Assembly (NCBI GenBank): GCA_025774805.1
Contig: JALGZR010000009.1
Location: 1-49,937, forward strand
Direction of reading: 5' to 3'
From: a bacterium
GTDB lineage: Bacteria; ARS69
DNA: 49,937 bases
Both the position numbers and the translations under genes were made by a program. This document shows, piece after piece, positions 41,701-49,937 of this stretch. The notes under the pieces were generated by a model. It was given only the letters and a program-made list of their open reading frames with translations. It did no database searches and had not been told where the DNA came from. Position 1 is the first letter of the stretch; each line of letters begins with the position of its first letter.

Positions 41701-44700
41701 GGACCTCTCCCGCGCCACGGATCGCGACGACGGCCGGGTCGTACATGGCCTCCGCCTGGACCGGCGGCAGGGCGAACCGTCCCCGCGTCACGGCCCGCAG
41801 CGTGTAGCAGAACTGATGCTCGCGAGGCTGCGCGGTCGTGAAGAGGAGAAGGCGGTCGTCCCGGACGTCGAGGTACTCCACGGGGAGCGCGGGCTGCCCG
41901 GCGGTCCATTCGGGTGCGCCCCGCCTCCGCAGCCTCGGGTTCTCGATCTCCAGGCCGGCCGGGACGAGATCGGCCACGACCACGTTGCTCACCGGGCCGG
42001 ATTGCGAGGCGAGCGAGATCTTCGCGACGATCACGTCGCCCTGGGGAATGCTCGCGGGATCGACGGGATCGCCCGACATCGAGAAGTATTCGCGGGAGAG
42101 CATGAGCCCGTTCGTCACGTCCCGCGTCTCGACGCCGCGCGGGACTCCCTCGTCCACGATCGACCAGTACGCGGGCCCGGGTCCGTTCGACACGATCTCG
42201 ATCTCGCGGCCCGCCCATTCCTGCTCTGCGGAGATCACGAGCCCGTCGCTCCCGAACTCGCCGGCCGGCTCGCCGTCCACGAGAACGAGGCCCGAGATGC
42301 CGGTCCCCCCGAGGCTCGCCGCGAGCTTCCCCAGGGCCAGGAACGCCCAGGCGTTCTCCTGCGTGTTTCTCCAGCGGCCGTTCTCCGTCTGCGACAGCAG
42401 CTTGATCACGAGGTCGAACACGAGTCGGTGGTCGGGATCGACCGTGGCGAGGACGTCCAGGAGGATGGCGTCGTCCCGGGCCGCGGATCGGAACGCGAAG
42501 CCGGTCTCACGCGACTCCGGACCCTCCGCCACCGACACCGGCAGGAGATCGTCCCGCCGCACCGCGTGGTCCGTCAGCCCGTAGGCTCCGGCGAGGTGGT
42601 ATCGGGCGGACGCTGGCAGTCCGTCCGCGTTCAGGTGGCGCAACCGCTCCATCACGCCCCGCTCGGGACGGCCCGCGAGCGCGAGAACATACACCGCGTA
42701 GGCCTGGACGGCTCGTTGCCGATCCTCGGACCAGGTCCGGAGTGGAGAGCTATCCGCCGAGCGCGCGACCTTGGTCAGGTAGTCAAGCGCGTCGTCGAGC
42801 ACGCGGTCCGGAACCACGAGCTCCCTGCGACGCGCCTCCACGAGGAAGTGCGTCGCGTAGACCGTGGCCCACGGATTCGACTCTCTCTCGGATCCGCCCG
42901 GCCAGTAGGAGAAGCCGCGCTCCGAAAGGTGCATCGCCAGGACGCGGTCCAGTCCCGACAGGAGGAAATACTCGGCGCCCGACTCCCCGAGCACGTCCGG
43001 CGCCACCTCCGACGCGAGCTCCGGGAAGTAAAGGAGCGGGAAACAGCTCGAGACCGTCTGCTCGATGCAGCCGTAAGGATAGCGCAGCAGGTACTCGAGC
43101 CCGGAGGCCACCTGCGCCACCGGCAGCGTCGACACGACCACCTCCGCGCGTTGCGTTCCCGGGTGGAAGTCGCTGGACAGCCGCGCCGCTCCCGTCTCTC
43201 CCTCCCGGGCGAGCCCGCTCCACGCGCGGGTCTCCCGAGGGCGCGGTGGGCGAACCGCCAGCTCGGTCCGCACCGAGGCCTCCTCGTCCCCGCCCCCCGC
43301 GCGGAACTCGAATACGGCCCGCCCGATGGAGTCGCGGGCCTGCACGCGGAAGGTCACGAGCTCTTCCCGACCTCCCGCCACCGGCACTTGGAACCGGCTC
43401 TCCGCGTCCGGTCCCCATGCGACCGGACCGGAGAGGTCCGCCGTCACCGCGATGTCGACGCTCTCGCCGGTCGCCTCCGTGATCCCGTTGTAGACCTGGA
43501 CCGGCACGGCGATCTCGTCTCCCGGCGCCAGAAACCGCGGGAGGTTCGGGGACAGTACGATCGGATCGCGCACGCGCGTCGTGTGCTCCGCGCTGCCGAA
43601 CCGCCGGTCTCCCGCGGCCACCGCCATGATGCGCAACGATCCGCTGAACTCCGGGACGTCGAGCTCGACCGTCTGCCAGTCGGGGCCGGCGGGGAGCACG
43701 CCCGACCAGAGCGCCACGGGCTTCACCCGCCGGACGGAGATCGGGTTCAGGTTTTCACCCGGTATGCTCGCCTCCCCCCGGCTCAACCCCCCGCCCGGAC
43801 GGGACCGCCGCAGCACCTGGGCGAACTCCGGCAGGAGACGGGTCCAAATGTCGTAGCTGTCGACATCGAGACGCCGCCGCTGGAAGTAGTGCTCCAGCGG
43901 CGAGGGGGTCTCGAAGTCGGTGATGCGGAGAATCCCCTCGTCCACCGCGGCCACGGTGACCTGGGTACTCCGGTCCGCGCCGGGAACGCGGAGCCTCACG
44001 GGCAGCGGGCTCTCGGGGCGGAGCTCGTCGGGAGCCTCGACCTGCACGTCCAGGCGCGCTCGCTCGTGGCTGACGAAGAGCGGCACCGCGCCGAACGCGC
44101 GGGCCGGCGCGTGAACCTCCACGGAGTCGAGCGGGCGCAGCAACGTGGCCACGACGTACGCGTTCGGCTCGTGGGCGACCTCCACCGGGATCTCCGCCAC
44201 CGCGGAGTTCGAGTCCAGGCGGACCCACCGTTGCGTGAAGACCTCGTCGCGCTCCACCGTGAGGAGGAGGAGCCCGGCGAACGGCGCCTCGATCTGGACC
44301 TTCGCGACCTCGCCCGGATCGTACTTCTCCCTGTCAAGGCGGAGGACGACCTTCTCCGGAGCCGACATCGCCCAGGGCGCGTAGCCCCAACCGTAGACCG
44401 AAAACGGCAGGGAGGAACGCGCGCCGTGCCCCGCATCCTCCACCTGCAGGCGGTAGCTGCCGTGGCGGTCGACCGTGAACTCGACGGTGGTCGCGTCCGC
44501 CGGCAGATCGAGCCGCCGCTCCTCGATGCGCTCCTCGTCGTAGTGGGACACGTAGCGGTACCGGGCTCCGTCCTTCTCGAGAATGGTCCGCCACTTGCGC
44601 CGGAACAGCGTGGCCACCGCCTCGGACGACTTCACGGGACGCCCTTCCAGATCCACGAGCACGACGCGAAACGGGATCGGCCGGCCCGGCTCCTCGTAGC

Positions 44701-47224
44701 GGCTCTCCGGCGGATCTTCGTTCCCCCCGCGCTTCAGGCCGATGAGGTGCGTGACGGGCGAGACGACGAGCGAGCGCCGTCCCCCGATCACCCGACCGCC
44801 CCCGAGCTCGGTCACCTCGACCTCGGCCTCGGCGCGGAGCCAGCCGTGGTAATCGTCGAACTCCGGAATCTCGATCTTCCAGTCGGCGTGTCCATGCTCG
44901 TCCGTCTTGCGGGTGCCGAGCGGGATGTTCCGGGCAGCCGGCTCCTCGTCGGCGTGACCGAACGTGTAGCTCTCCCAGTCGTCCAACCGGATCGGGATCG
45001 GGGCCACGCGGAGCCGGCCGTCCGCGTCGCGGCCCGGCGCCGGCGGACCGAAGAGCGACGTCGCCTCGACCCGCAGCTCGATCGCGTCGCCGGGGGCCGC
45101 GAGCTGCGCCGGTTCCCCCCCGACCAAGAGATCCAGGTTCACCTTCAGACGGTCGGGGATGAAGTCCTCCACCCGAATTCTGCGAGAGCCGAGCGAGGTC
45201 TCCGGGTCGAGAAGAATGCGGGCGTAGTACTCTCCGGTAGGCATCCACTCCGGGAGGTCGAGGGTCCACTCGGCGAAACCGTGCTTCCCGGTGGTGGCGC
45301 GTTCCTCCCGGAAGACACGCCCGGACATTCGGCCCTTGACCTGCACCGTGACAGGGAACTCGGGGGGAATGCGCAGGTCCTCGTCGCGCGTGATCCAGGC
45401 CAACCGCGCGACGTCTCCCGGGCGGTAGATGCCGCGGTCCGAGTACACGAAGCAGCGGGTCCCGGTCCTCGGTCGGTGCGCGCCTCCGATGTCGAAGTCA
45501 CCGACGGGTGTAGGCCTCTTCTCAAAAGAGAACTCCAGGAAACCGAGATCGCCGCCACGCCGCGCCGTGATCACGAAAGGAAGCCCTCCCGCGTGCCCCT
45601 CGTAGGGAGTCCCCCGACCGATGCCCCGGAAAACGGCGAAGCCGTTCTCGTCGGTTCTTGCGGATCTCATGATCTGGTTGTTTCGGCTGAAGACCTCGAC
45701 CTCGATCCCGGGGAGCGGTGTCAGGTCCGCGATGGAGACCGCCGCGACGAGAATCTCCCGGTGCGCTCGCTTCACCACGAGGCCGATGTCAGTGGCGATG
45801 ACGAGCTTCGACGCGTGCCGATACGGTTTGCCGGGGGTCTTCACGGTCAGCCGGAAGATGCCGCGGGAGTCCGCGCGGAGCGCCTCGCGGAGATCGACAG
45901 GCGTGACCACGCGCCGATTCCGCTCGTGGGAATCCAGAGTCTGCAGGCGCCGGTAGATCCTCTCGGCGTGATCGTGGAGAGGGGCGCGGGGACTCCAATC
46001 GGTCGACGCGAGCTTCTCCCTCTGGAGGAAGGGGACCAGGTTGTTCGCGAAAACCCGGTCCAGCGTGATCTCGATCTCCTCCACGTTCACGGTCTCGACG
46101 GCGATCGCGCCCTCGCCCCGCAGGGAGAGATAGTTCCCGACGCCGGCGATCCGGAGCGACGGGGAGAGGTCCTCGATGAACACGCCTCCGCGGTACTCCC
46201 GCGCGAGCTGCATGCCGTTCTCGGCAACGAGGTCGGGGCTCACCGTCATCGAGTAGCTCCGGGAGAGCTCCCAGTCGCCATGGAGGAGAATCTCGCGGCC
46301 TCGGTCGCGGGTATCGATGCGCAGGCCGGGGACCTCCGGGTCGAGCGTCAGCCGACTCTCGAACTCGCCGGGATCCACCGCGTGCGACAGGTAGACGCTC
46401 ACGACGGGGCGGTCTCCCTGGGCGTCGCTCCGCACGCGGCGGATCGCGAGACGGCGGAACGAGGGAATCCATCTCGACTCCTCGACCGACTCTCCCATCG
46501 GAATGTCGCCCTCGAGAGGGCGCAGCTCCCCCTCGACGGTGACCTTTGCCCGCTCATCCTTCTCGTCAGCGTCGATCGGCGCGGTGCGAAAGGAGTGGTG
46601 CCGGGAGGAGCCCTCCGTCTCGATCTCGACGTCGATCTCGCCGCGGCGCTCTCCCTCGACCCGGAGGTGACGCGCCAGCTCCTCCGGCCCCACGGGCAGG
46701 TTGAAGTCGATGTTCCCGTGAATCCGGTATGTGCGAAGCTCGCCGGGCTCAAGCCGCACGTAGAGCTCTTCTCGCTCGACGAGCAGCGGGTCCGTCACGA
46801 CGGAGAAGGCGCGCTTTCCACGGAATCGGAGGCCGGCGCTCTTCGCGATGTCCCGATCGACGATCACCTCGTATGTGGCGGCCGGGCGGAAGTCCTCTTC
46901 GGGGACGAACCTGAGCGCGGACCGATGCGTCCATTTCCAGAAACCGGCCACGGGGGGATCGAGCGACGCGGGCGGAGAGTCGAGACGAACGTTCAGCTCC
47001 GCCTCCTCCGGGGCCACGTCTTGCGTGAATCGGATGGAGACCGAGCGCCCGTGCTCGAGCGTGCCGTCCGACGGGTAGAACTCGGCCACCGCGACATCGT
47101 CGGGGCCGAGCTCGGGAATCTCGTAGACGGACGGGCCGCAGGAGGAGAGCGCGGCGGCGACGGCCGCGATCAGGGCGAGAGACCCCCGGGTCTCCGCGCG
47201 CCGGAATCGGATGCGAGCCTCCAT
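41681..47224 (-). CDS. yfhM: Bacterial alpha-2-macroglobulin lipoprotein (YfhM type)
   Basis: 1847 residues. Lipobox LSSC at about residues 26-29 indicates an inner-membrane-anchored periplasmic lipoprotein. It has MG-type beta-sandwich domains (FVYSDRGIYRPGDVARLAWI, YDPGEVAKVQIEAPFAGLLL), a bait-like region, and a thioester domain with the CxEQ motif in YPYGCIEQTVSS (Cys about 1386). The C-terminal receptor-binding-like domain (YEVRD-type strands) closes the protein. The family traps attacking proteases via the thioester. It precedes and overlaps pbpC. The 141-bp upstream gap 47225-47365 shows an RBS (GGAAGGGGG) but no convincing -35/-10 pair. Confidence 0.94.
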   Translation of the reverse strand: MEARIRFRRAETRGSLALIAAVAAALSSCGPSVYEIPELGPDDVAVAEFYPSDGTLEHGRSVSIRFTQDVAPEEAELNVRLDSPPASLDPPVAGFWKWTHRSALRFVPEEDFRPAATYEVIVDRDIAKSAGLRFRGKRAFSVVTDPLLVEREELYVRLEPGELRTYRIHGNIDFNLPVGPEELARHLRVEGERRGEIDVEIETEGSSRHHSFRTAPIDADEKDERAKVTVEGELRPLEGDIPMGESVEESRWIPSFRRLAIRRVRSDAQGDRPVVSVYLSHAVDPGEFESRLTLDPEVPGLRIDTRDRGREILLHGDWELSRSYSMTVSPDLVAENGMQLAREYRGGVFIEDLSPSLRIAGVGNYLSLRGEGAIAVETVNVEEIEITLDRVFANNLVPFLQREKLASTDWSPRAPLHDHAERIYRRLQTLDSHERNRRVVTPVDLREALRADSRGIFRLTVKTPGKPYRHASKLVIATDIGLVVKRAHREILVAAVSIADLTPLPGIEVEVFSRNNQIMRSARTDENGFAVFRGIGRGTPYEGHAGGLPFVITARRGGDLGFLEFSFEKRPTPVGDFDIGGAHRPRTGTRCFVYSDRGIYRPGDVARLAWITRDEDLRIPPEFPVTVQVKGRMSGRVFREERATTGKHGFAEWTLDLPEWMPTGEYYARILLDPETSLGSRRIRVEDFIPDRLKVNLDLLVGGEPAQLAAPGDAIELRVEATSLFGPPAPGRDADGRLRVAPIPIRLDDWESYTFGHADEEPAARNIPLGTRKTDEHGHADWKIEIPEFDDYHGWLRAEAEVEVTELGGGRVIGGRRSLVVSPVTHLIGLKRGGNEDPPESRYEEPGRPIPFRVVLVDLEGRPVKSSEAVATLFRRKWRTILEKDGARYRYVSHYDEERIEERRLDLPADATTVEFTVDRHGSYRLQVEDAGHGARSSLPFSVYGWGYAPWAMSAPEKVVLRLDREKYDPGEVAKVQIEAPFAGLLLLTVERDEVFTQRWVRLDSNSAVAEIPVEVAHEPNAYVVATLLRPLDSVEVHAPARAFGAVPLFVSHERARLDVQVEAPDELRPESPLPVRLRVPGADRSTQVTVAAVDEGILRITDFETPSPLEHYFQRRRLDVDSYDIWTRLLPEFAQVLRRSRPGGGLSRGEASIPGENLNPISVRRVKPVALWSGVLPAGPDWQTVELDVPEFSGSLRIMAVAAGDRRFGSAEHTTRVRDPIVLSPNLPRFLAPGDEIAVPVQVYNGITEATGESVDIAVTADLSGPVAWGPDAESRFQVPVAGGREELVTFRVQARDSIGRAVFEFRAGGGDEEASVRTELAVRPPRPRETRAWSGLAREGETGAARLSSDFHPGTQRAEVVVSTLPVAQVASGLEYLLRYPYGCIEQTVSSCFPLLYFPELASEVAPDVLGESGAEYFLLSGLDRVLAMHLSERGFSYWPGGSERESNPWATVYATHFLVEARRRELVVPDRVLDDALDYLTKVARSADSSPLRTWSEDRQRAVQAYAVYVLALAGRPERGVMERLRHLNADGLPASARYHLAGAYGLTDHAVRRDDLLPVSVAEGPESRETGFAFRSAARDDAILLDVLATVDPDHRLVFDLVIKLLSQTENGRWRNTQENAWAFLALGKLAASLGGTGISGLVLVDGEPAGEFGSDGLVISAEQEWAGREIEIVSNGPGPAYWSIVDEGVPRGVETRDVTNGLMLSREYFSMSGDPVDPASIPQGDVIVAKISLASQSGPVSNVVVADLVPAGLEIENPRLRRRGAPEWTAGQPALPVEYLDVRDDRLLLFTTAQPREHQFCYTLRAVTRGRFALPPVQAEAMYDPAVVAIRGAGEVRVVAAD

Positions 47225-47293
47225 CCCGGTCGACCCCCTTCCGTTTGCTTTGGGTATGATTCGCTGCGAGTGCGACTACCTTACGTCCCGATC

Positions 47294-47309
47294 CCGGCAT
47301 TGTCGCCGG
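47294..47309 (-). terminator. Hairpin that may terminate the kinase/regulator operon
   Basis: CCGGC-ATTGTC-GCCGG forms a perfect 5-bp stem with a 6-nt loop between the kinase stop and yfhM. It has no T-run, so intrinsic termination is uncertain. A second GGCGCC/GGCGCC pair lies at 47314-47339. Confidence 0.25.
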
Positions 47310-47365
47310 AAAGGGCGCCGTCTCGTGCGGCGAGGCGCCGCCCGGCCGGACGCCCCGCGCTCCCG

Positions 47366-49090
47366 TCAGGCCCGACGCAGTCTCACGGTGAAGAGGGATC
47401 CGCCCCCTGTGGCTGGCGCGTACTCGACGGATCCGCCCTGGGCCTCGGCCAGCGCCCGGACGATGGTCAGCCCGAGCCCGAGGCCGGTCGGAGAATCGGC
47501 GGAGCGGCCCCGCCGGAACGGGCGAAACAGCCGGCGCCGCTCCCGGCGCGAGATCCCCCGCCCCCGATCCCGGATCGAGAGCAGAGCCGCGTCATCCTCG
47601 GAGGAGAGCGTGACGGTGAGCGCTCGATCCGCCATCCCCCGGCCGTACCGCTCGGCGTTGTCGAGGAGGTTCTGGAGAATCTGGAAGAGCGCGTCCGAGT
47701 CGAAGAGGGCGGGGAGGGGGCCGTCGGGGATTCGGATCTCGAGCGAGGCCCCGTTCGTCTCCAGTCCCGGCCGCAGTCGCTCGACGTCGCTCCGGATCGC
47801 CTCCGCGAGGTCTCCCGGAACCGGATCCACCCCGAACGCGCCGCGTTCGAGGTGCGTGTAGCCCAGTACGTTGGACACCACCCGACCGAGCCGGTCCGCC
47901 TCGGACGCGATCCGGCGGGCATAGGTCCGCCGGCTCTCGGGATCCCCCAGGTCCTCGGCGAGCATGTCCCCGTGGAGCCGCAGCCCGGCGAGCGGCGTGC
48001 GGAGCTCGTGCGCGGCGGCCGCGGCGAACCGGGAGCGCTGGCGGACGAGCCGCTCCGACTGCCCCACCAGGCCGACCACGAAGATCGCGGCGAGGAGGGC
48101 GCCTCCCGTGCCGCCGAAGAACGTCCGGCGAAAACGACCCCGAGTCCGCTGTCCCTCGCGGCGGGCCTCGGCGAGGATCTCCTGCGCGTCGATGGCCACC
48201 TCCCAGTCCGCGCCCTCGAGCCCGAGGCTCTCTCCGATGACGTTCGGCTCGTCGCGGGACGGACGGAAGTCGGCGGGCATCGGCTCGGTCTCGAGCACGG
48301 AACGGATCGCGGCGTCGTCGACGAGAAAGCCCTGAATCCGGCTTCCCTCGGAGGCCCGAACGATGCGGAGCGCGACGAGCGACGGTCGGCCGTCGATCAC
48401 GATGGTGTGCCAGCGGAGCGACCCCACCGTCGCGACCTGCTCGCCGTAGGAGACCGAACGCGCCGCGACGGGTTCGGGGAGCCGGAGCGACGCCGGGACC
48501 GCGTCCGGGCTCTGCCCCGCCGGGGACCGCTCAGCCGCGACCGCCGCGACGATCGCTCCCGCTCCCCGCCGGAGGCGATCGAGCAGCTCCCTTCGGGCTC
48601 GTGCGTCCTCGGGGAGCTCGTGGCACGCCGAGGCGAGTGCCTCCGGGGATGCGGCCGTCTCACCCGCGGCGTCGGACCCCTCCGGCTCGGCCGCCGGCGG
48701 ATCCTCCGGGGGAACGGAGGGCATGGTCAACCGGTGTCGCCGATCGATCTCGAAGTGAGCCGCGAGAATGGACTCGATCGGTCCGCGCGCCAGGGGTGAC
48801 TCGATCCACGGGGCGCACTCGCAGCTGTGGGTCGACTCGCGGAAACGGTGGAGGTACTCGTAGAACGGACGCCGGTTCTCGTTCTCCAGAATCGTCTCGA
48901 AGCGGCCGTGAAGCCGCTCGGCCTGCCGGAACGCCGCTTCCCGCACCCGAAGCTCGGCGAGCGACACGAGCGCGCGACTCTCCCGCTCCGCCGCCCGCGA
49001 ACCCATCCAGTACCACGCGGTGGCGGGGACGATCACCGCCGCGGCCACGAGGACCGCGGCCACCGCCGGACGATTCCATTTAGCCTGCAT
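47366..49090 (-). CDS. Sensor histidine kinase with large periplasmic domain
   Basis: 574 residues from ATG 49088-49090. TM1 (about 8-30), an approximately 290-residue periplasmic domain without recognisable family signatures, and TM2 (FFGGTGGALLAAIFVVGLVG) lead to HisKA (AAAAHELRTPLAGLRL). The HATPase domain has NLLDNAERYGRG, RDRGRGIS and TGLGLGLTIVRALAEAQGG. The start codon lies inside dispersed repeat copy D, 47 bp after the partner regulator's stop. Alternative starts further in would remove part of TM1. Confidence 0.92.
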   Translation of the reverse strand: MQAKWNRPAVAAVLVAAAVIVPATAWYWMGSRAAERESRALVSLAELRVREAAFRQAERLHGRFETILENENRRPFYEYLHRFRESTHSCECAPWIESPLARGPIESILAAHFEIDRRHRLTMPSVPPEDPPAAEPEGSDAAGETAASPEALASACHELPEDARARRELLDRLRRGAGAIVAAVAAERSPAGQSPDAVPASLRLPEPVAARSVSYGEQVATVGSLRWHTIVIDGRPSLVALRIVRASEGSRIQGFLVDDAAIRSVLETEPMPADFRPSRDEPNVIGESLGLEGADWEVAIDAQEILAEARREGQRTRGRFRRTFFGGTGGALLAAIFVVGLVGQSERLVRQRSRFAAAAAHELRTPLAGLRLHGDMLAEDLGDPESRRTYARRIASEADRLGRVVSNVLGYTHLERGAFGVDPVPGDLAEAIRSDVERLRPGLETNGASLEIRIPDGPLPALFDSDALFQILQNLLDNAERYGRGMADRALTVTLSSEDDAALLSIRDRGRGISRRERRRLFRPFRRGRSADSPTGLGLGLTIVRALAEAQGGSVEYAPATGGGSLFTVRLRRA

Positions 49091-49139
49091 CTCTCACCAG
49101 TCTCTGCTGCGTCAGCGGCTCGCCGCGCCCGGCTTCGTC
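49081..49139 (+). repeat. Dispersed TAG-ended repeat, copy D
   Basis: TAGCCTGCATCTCTCACCAG, then TCTCTGCTGCGTCAGCGGCT and CGCCGCGC...GGCTTCGTC, nearly the same as copy A. It fills the gap between the regulator stop and the kinase start; the kinase ATG is on its complement. Confidence 0.7.
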
Positions 49140-49833
49140 AACCGTCTCCCCAGGCGTAGCCGACGCCCTTCACCGTGACGACGATTCGAGGCTGCGCCGG
49201 TTGCCGCTCGATCTTGCGGCGTAGATTCGAGATCGTCATGTCGACCGTTCGGGTCCGGAGATCCCCGGGCACCCCCCAGACCTGCTCCAAGAGCTCGGAA
49301 CGAGGCACGGCACGGTCCCGGTGGTCGTACAGCCAGCGGAGGATTCCCACTTCGCGGTAGGTCAGCCCCACCGAGCTTCCGTTGCGGACGGCCCGACAGT
49401 GCCCCAGGTCGAGACGACAGTCGTCAACCTCGATCTCCTCGATCGGGGCCGTCGCGGTCTTCGCTCGCCGACGGAGCGCCTGCACGCGGGCCAGCAGCTC
49501 CCGTGCTCCGAACGGTTTCGTGACGTAGTCGTCCGCACCCACTTCGAGCCCGCGGACCTTGTCCTCTTCCGAGCCGCGGGCGGTCAACATCAGGATCGGA
49601 AGGCCGGGACGGACCTCCCGCAGACGGCGGCAGACCTCGATCCCGTCGAGTCGCGGGAGCATGAGATCCAGGAGGATCAGGTCGAAGGGCTGGGCCGTTC
49701 CCCGCTCGACAGCCGACGGTCCGTCCTCGACCGCCTCCACCCGATGTCCGTCGCCGGTCAGGAGATCGACCAGCGCTCGGCGGAGGCCCGGCTCGTCCTC
49801 GACGACCAGGATGTTCATCGGATCGCTGAACAT
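49138..49833 (-). CDS. OmpR-family response regulator
   Basis: Up to 231 residues. ATG 49833 gives MFSDPMNILVVEDEP, while ATG 49818 gives the canonical MNILVVEDEP; neither has a clear Shine-Dalgarno. The receiver domain has LILLDLMLPRLDG (Asp acceptor), LMLTARG and YVTKPFGARELLAR. The winged helix carries GLTYREVGILRWLY, LLEQVWGVPGDLRTRTVDMT and RIVVTVKGVGYAW. It is paired with the downstream kinase. It may regulate the downstream envelope genes (yfhM-pbpC), as these follow on the same strand, but that is inferred. Confidence 0.94.
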   Translation of the reverse strand: MFSDPMNILVVEDEPGLRRALVDLLTGDGHRVEAVEDGPSAVERGTAQPFDLILLDLMLPRLDGIEVCRRLREVRPGLPILMLTARGSEEDKVRGLEVGADDYVTKPFGARELLARVQALRRRAKTATAPIEEIEVDDCRLDLGHCRAVRNGSSVGLTYREVGILRWLYDHRDRAVPRSELLEQVWGVPGDLRTRTVDMTISNLRRKIERQPAQPRIVVTVKGVGYAWGDG

Positions 49834-49845
49834 GGCATGTCCATT

Positions 49846-49899
49846 ATCGGAGGGGATCGCCCGACCACGAGGTCAAAGGGGGGTAAAAGCCCCTCCGAT
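49846..49899. repeat. Inverted repeat upstream of the OmpR-type regulator gene
   Basis: ATCGGAGGGG (49846-49855) and its exact complement CCCCTCCGAT (49890-49899) are separated by 34 bp, directly upstream of the regulator start. It could be an operator with two half-sites or a leader hairpin. A minus-strand GATAAT lies at the inner edge of the left arm, but no -35 at suitable spacing is found. Confidence 0.4.
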
Positions 49900-49937
49900 C
49901 GGGACGGGGATCGGTGGAACCGAGCGAGCTCGCTTCT

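Noticed and set aside
41816-48799. A 2327-codon open frame on the plus strand opposite yfhM and the kinase
   Set aside because: It is a mirror frame caused by high GC and codon bias. It has no domain, no signal and Arg/Glu/Asp-rich composition, while the minus strand encodes full-length alpha-2-macroglobulin.
49844-49876. GATAAT with TTGACC as a promoter for the OmpR-type regulator
   Set aside because: The spacer is 21 bp, too long for a normal sigma-70 promoter.

Overview
The window looks like a piece of a GC-rich, Gram-negative bacterial chromosome rich in c-type cytochromes. Lipoproteins, an outer-membrane beta-barrel and a PbpC/alpha-2-macroglobulin pair indicate two membranes. A 768-residue LVIVD-repeat protein ends in a FlgD-like/type IX-style C-terminal domain, and a parallel beta-helix protein follows the same secreted style. 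That combination is common in FCB-group candidate phyla (Eisenbacteria, Krumholzibacteriota and similar). This taxonomic guess is inference; no rRNA or tRNA gene is visible. No CRISPR array, phage or transposase gene is seen. The only mobile-looking DNA is a short dispersed repeat.

Layout. 1-2043 (minus): an NHL-repeat secreted protein followed by a multiheme c-type cytochrome cut by the window edge, behind a good sigma-54 promoter at 2091-2109. 2365-7473 (plus): an NtrC-type sigma-54 activator, a lipoprotein fusing PstS-like and PhnD-like binding domains and carrying a CYKCH heme motif, and a membrane histidine kinase. I read these as a three-component sensory system that probably drives the divergent cytochrome operon. 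7716-8978: parallel beta-helix protein. 9126-24527 (all minus): a 15-kb co-oriented block made of a small membrane protein, a histidine kinase and response regulator, seven tightly overlapping heme genes (hemL-E-N-H-Y-X-A), then Rieske, cytochrome b, a nonaheme cytochrome and an 18-heme NapC-like cytochrome. Heme supply and a heme-rich quinol-oxidising complex are thus neighbours. A PhoB-like direct-repeat box lies between the regulator and hemL.

24702-33593: a membrane spermidine-synthase-like/TPR fusion, an outer-membrane beta-barrel, a DUF2135-type lipoprotein, the LVIVD protein and a PilT ATPase. 33603-37883 (minus): an exported nickel superoxide dismutase followed by a DMSO/polysulfide-reductase-like molybdoenzyme and a fused FeS-plus-membrane-anchor subunit. 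38088-39040: a PEBP/YbhB-like protein and a truncated HAD 5'-nucleotidase remnant. 39148-47224: YfhM-type alpha-2-macroglobulin and PbpC. 47366-49833: a second OmpR-type regulator/kinase pair.

The most unusual features are the heme-motif tandem binding protein wired to a sigma-54 activator; a cytochrome b lacking one canonical heme ligand, in an operon encoding 27 CXXCH motifs; and a short repeat whose terminal TAG serves as the stop codon of three clear and two weaker neighbouring ORFs. The only gene-free stretch over 300 bases is 2044-2364, which holds the sigma-54 promoter and candidate activator sites.
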